Positions 5,860 to 7,478 of a DNA stretch of 7,478 nt are shown in pieces. Where the stretch lies: assembly GCA_015067385.1 (NCBI GenBank), contig SVMP01000107.1, forward strand, positions 1 through 7,478. Reading direction: 5' to 3'. A model generated the notes under the pieces. That model was not told where the DNA came from. It ran no database searches and saw only the letters and a program-made list of their open reading frames with translations. This stretch comes from Oscillospiraceae bacterium (GTDB lineage: Bacteria; Bacillota; Clostridia; Oscillospirales; UBA644). How positions within the stretch are numbered: position 1 is the stretch's first letter; each line of letters begins with the position of its first letter. The translations under genes and the position numbers were made by a program.

Positions 5860-6594
5860 TTATCCGACTTTATTGTAATTGGAGTCGGAAACGATCTCCT
5901 GCAAATCAAGATCATCGGGATACAATAAACCTTTTGTTACCAAACCGTTTTCATCAACCGTTGTTCCGGTAAGATTCAAATCATTATGAGCATCGTTATT
6001 CAAGAAATAAGAACTGCCGTCATTTGTAAATTCAAGAGTATGACCGATTCCAACAGATGTAGCAACAGTTCCGTCAGCTTCTGTAAAATCTATACACTCT
6101 GTAAATACAATATAAAGTTTATCAGATTCTGTATACTGTTCGTAAAAATCACAATGATAATCAAAGTTACAGTTTGCATAGTAATCGGTTCCGCTGCCTA
6201 AAACATAATATCTTTGAACTTCGTATACCCTTTCATCTTCTCTTTGCAATATGTTATTGTTTATTTTAGTCTTAAAACGGCTTTCTTTTGCCAATAAAGT
6301 ATTTTTTGAATTTTCCAAAGAAAAGGCATCTAAATATGATTGATATCTTACATTAAAAAGATACACAATAATCTCTTTTACCTCTTCAGGTAATTCAACA
6401 TCTGCAGGTATATTAACGATTTCATTATCAATAAACAAATCAGCTTCATTGTTTTCCTGCAACGTTGTGTTGTTTTGATCAAAATCTTTTTGTTCACCCG
6501 AATTTGAATCTTCACATCCGAAAAAAGACATTAACAAAAGCAAAAGCAAAACTGATGCGGTTATTTTCGATAGAATAGTGTGTTTGATCTTCAT
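5860..6594 (-). CDS. Putative lipoprotein of unknown function
   Basis: I do not recognise this 244-residue protein with certainty. It starts with a basic segment and a hydrophobic core (ITASVLLLLLLM) ending at FFGC, so C27 is the likely lipidated cysteine; the phenylalanine at -3 makes the lipobox atypical. A polar, acidic linker (about 28-55) follows, typical of a surface-anchored protein. Residues from about 60 to 220 include the stretches IIVYLFNVRYQSYLDAF and YIVFTECIDFTEADG, then GHTLEFTNDGSSYFLNND. These recall the N-terminal module that precedes amidase_6 domains in Firmicutes proteins, but no amidase domain is present; this resemblance is tentative. The frame opens at 6633, upstream of the expected transcript start; GGAG seven bases before the ATG at 6594 decides the start. 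The gene is markedly AT-rich compared with the adjoining glycosidase gene, suggesting acquisition. Confidence 0.8.
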   Translation of the reverse strand: MKIKHTILSKITASVLLLLLLMSFFGCEDSNSGEQKDFDQNNTTLQENNEADLFIDNEIVNIPADVELPEEVKEIIVYLFNVRYQSYLDAFSLENSKNTLLAKESRFKTKINNNILQREDERVYEVQRYYVLGSGTDYYANCNFDYHCDFYEQYTESDKLYIVFTECIDFTEADGTVATSVGIGHTLEFTNDGSSYFLNNDAHNDLNLTGTTVDENGLVTKGLLYPDDLDLQEIVSDSNYNKVG

Positions 6595-6605
6595 ATCCAT
6601 TCTCC
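6595..6605 (-). promoter_or_regulatory. Ribosome binding site deciding the lipoprotein start
   Basis: GGAG at 6602-6605 on the minus strand is seven bases from the ATG at 6594. The in-frame ATG at 6600 is only one base from GGAG, and the ATG at 6633 lies at or before the expected transcript start. Confidence 0.8.
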
Positions 6606-6637
6606 TTTGTAGATATTTCACTTTCTTTTTCAACCAT

Positions 6638-6666
6638 ATTATACACTATTTTCATTCATTTGTCAA
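6638..6666 (-). promoter_or_regulatory. Perfect-consensus sigma-A promoter of the lipoprotein gene
   Basis: On the minus strand TTGACA (6661-6666) and TATAAT (6638-6643) are exactly 17 bases apart, a full match to the housekeeping consensus. Transcription should start near 6631. The box begins only a few bases after the terminator of the upstream glycosidase gene, so the lipoprotein is an independent unit. Confidence 0.9.
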
Positions 6667-6672
6667 TAGCAA

Positions 6673-6706
6673 AAGAATGACAGAGAAAAAAATCTCTGTC
6701 ATTCTT
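6673..6706 (-). terminator. Intrinsic terminator of the glycoside hydrolase gene
   Basis: AAGAATGACAGAGA (6673-6686) and TCTCTGTCATTCTT (6693-6706) form a perfect 14-bp stem with a six-base loop. On the minus strand the stem runs into TTTTGCTATT, and it lies about 18 bases after the stop of the minus-strand gene. The T-run is short, so efficiency may be moderate. Its core resembles the terminator at 5797-5831. Confidence 0.8.
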
Positions 6707-6724
6707 AATTGATTATGTGTTAAA

Positions 6725-7478
6725 TTATTCTTCGATAGCTGCTTTCTTGGAGTTGATGGCATGAAGTCTTGCGGCATCGAATTTAGCTTTACGGGAGAAT
6801 GTATAGATACCGTTGCATTCCTGCATAACGTCGGTAAGCTGAGTGTAGCAGAACGCACACATCTTGGGATTGGAGAGAAGAACATCTACGAGGCCTTCAT
6901 ATCTTGCATAGAATTCTTCGATATTTTCGGGAGCTTTGCCGTAACCCCAACCCTGTTCGCCTTCGTCGTCGATCTTCCACCATGTACCGCCGAATTCGGA
7001 AACAAAGAAGGGCTGACCGCCGTACTGAGACATGCCCTTGGGATCCTTGAAGTATTCGCCGTCGCCGTGAGCGAGAGATTCGTAATGCTCGGCAAATTTT
7101 GCGGGATCCTGCTCGTAGTCATGCCAGTCGTAGATATCGGTCTTTCTTGCGTGGATATAACCGCTTGTATCAATAACGGGTCTGAACGGGTCAATACCCT
7201 TTGTTACATCGTAAACGGTTTCGATAATATCTGCAATACGGTGAGCGGAACCGAGTTCGTTAAACGCACACCAGCCGATGATAGCGGGAGAGTTATAGTC
7301 TCTTTCAAGTTCTTCAACCCATTCGGAAAGCATTGAAAGAAGAGCTCTCGGGTCGTCGGTGTTAAGACCCCAGTTCGGATATTCGCCCCAAAGCAGATAA
7401 CCGAGCTTGTCAGCCCAGTAGATGAGACGGGGTTCAAAGATCTTCATATGAAGGCGTGCGCCGTTAAAGCCGACAGCC
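6725..7478 (-). CDS. Glycoside hydrolase family 2 enzyme (beta-galactosidase/beta-glucuronidase type), C-terminal part
   Basis: This is the last 250 codons of a gene that continues past the right edge; the ATG at 7447 is internal, because AVGFNGARLH precedes it in frame and belongs to the conserved GH2 barrel. The visible part is the TIM barrel: NGARLHMKIFEPRLIYWADK, then LLWGEYPNWG, then GWCAFNELG with the acid/base glutamate (codon 7256-7258) and PFFVSEFGG with the nucleophile glutamate (codon 6995-6997). Both catalytic residues are present, so the enzyme is probably active as a retaining exo-glycosidase on a plant or host sugar; the substrate cannot be told from this part. The protein ends soon after the barrel, so there are no extra C-terminal domains. 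No signal peptide can be judged without the N-terminus. GC content is high here compared with the lipoprotein gene. Confidence 0.93.
   Translation of the reverse strand, partial: AVGFNGARLHMKIFEPRLIYWADKLGYLLWGEYPNWGLNTDDPRALLSMLSEWVEELERDYNSPAIIGWCAFNELGSAHRIADIIETVYDVTKGIDPFRPVIDTSGYIHARKTDIYDWHDYEQDPAKFAEHYESLAHGDGEYFKDPKGMSQYGGQPFFVSEFGGTWWKIDDEGEQGWGYGKAPENIEEFYARYEGLVDVLLSNPKMCAFCYTQLTDVMQECNGIYTFSRKAKFDAARLHAINSKKAAIEE

Noticed and set aside
5727..5915. 62-codon minus-strand frame with a hydrophobic centre
   Set aside because: It begins inside the end of the lipoprotein gene, runs through the bidirectional terminator and lacks a ribosome binding site.
6761..7336. 191-codon plus-strand frame opposite the glycoside hydrolase
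   Set aside because: The minus strand has both catalytic glutamate motifs of GH2; this frame is an antisense shadow.
1..7478. CRISPR array, tRNA or rRNA gene
   Set aside because: No regularly spaced repeats, tRNA cloverleaf or rRNA-like conserved stretches were found on reading through both strands.

Overview
The window looks like chromosome from a low-to-moderate GC Gram-positive anaerobe, most likely an uncultured gut or rumen Clostridia (Oscillospiraceae-like). The basis is protein character (a RarA, a URO-D-like protein and an XRE regulator of Firmicutes type), strong GGAGG-type ribosome binding sites, sigma-A promoters with TATAAT boxes and AT-rich intergenic DNA. The taxon is inference; no rRNA or marker tree is available.

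Layout. 1-201 holds no gene I can name; short open frames run off the left edge. 202-678 (-) is a small flavodoxin/HemG-like flavoprotein starting at GTG. It is divergent from 922-2163 (+), glyA (serine hydroxymethyltransferase), and each gene has its own promoter in the shared intergenic region. glyA is followed by a hairpin without a T-run, then a URO-D/cobalamin-methyltransferase-superfamily protein (2238-3467) and rarA/mgsA (3486-4745). These form a probable glyA-uroD-like-rarA operon ending at a strong intrinsic terminator (4760-4800).

4800-6720 reads as an accessory patch. It holds an XRE regulator with a helical TPR-like C-terminus (4834-5589, -), whose promoter carries a 14-bp perfect palindrome at the expected start of transcription. 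Upstream of it lies a diverged second copy of the last ~20 codons of rarA (about 5730-5792, +). Next come a bidirectional terminator and an AT-rich lipoprotein gene (5860-6594, -) with a perfect TTGACA-N17-TATAAT promoter. The right end (6725-7478, -) is the C-terminal part of a GC-richer glycoside hydrolase family 2 enzyme, cut by the window edge, with its own terminator.

No complete new system is visible. The most interesting observation is the duplicated rarA 3' end flanking the XRE gene. It suggests that DNA was inserted or exchanged at the end of rarA and left a relic. The glyA-linked URO-D-like protein with an altered metal/substrate motif and the AT-rich lipoprotein gene are the other points worth a look. 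How the genes work together is only partly readable: glyA supplies one-carbon units and the URO-D-like protein could belong to methyl transfer, but rarA (DNA repair) is probably just co-transcribed.
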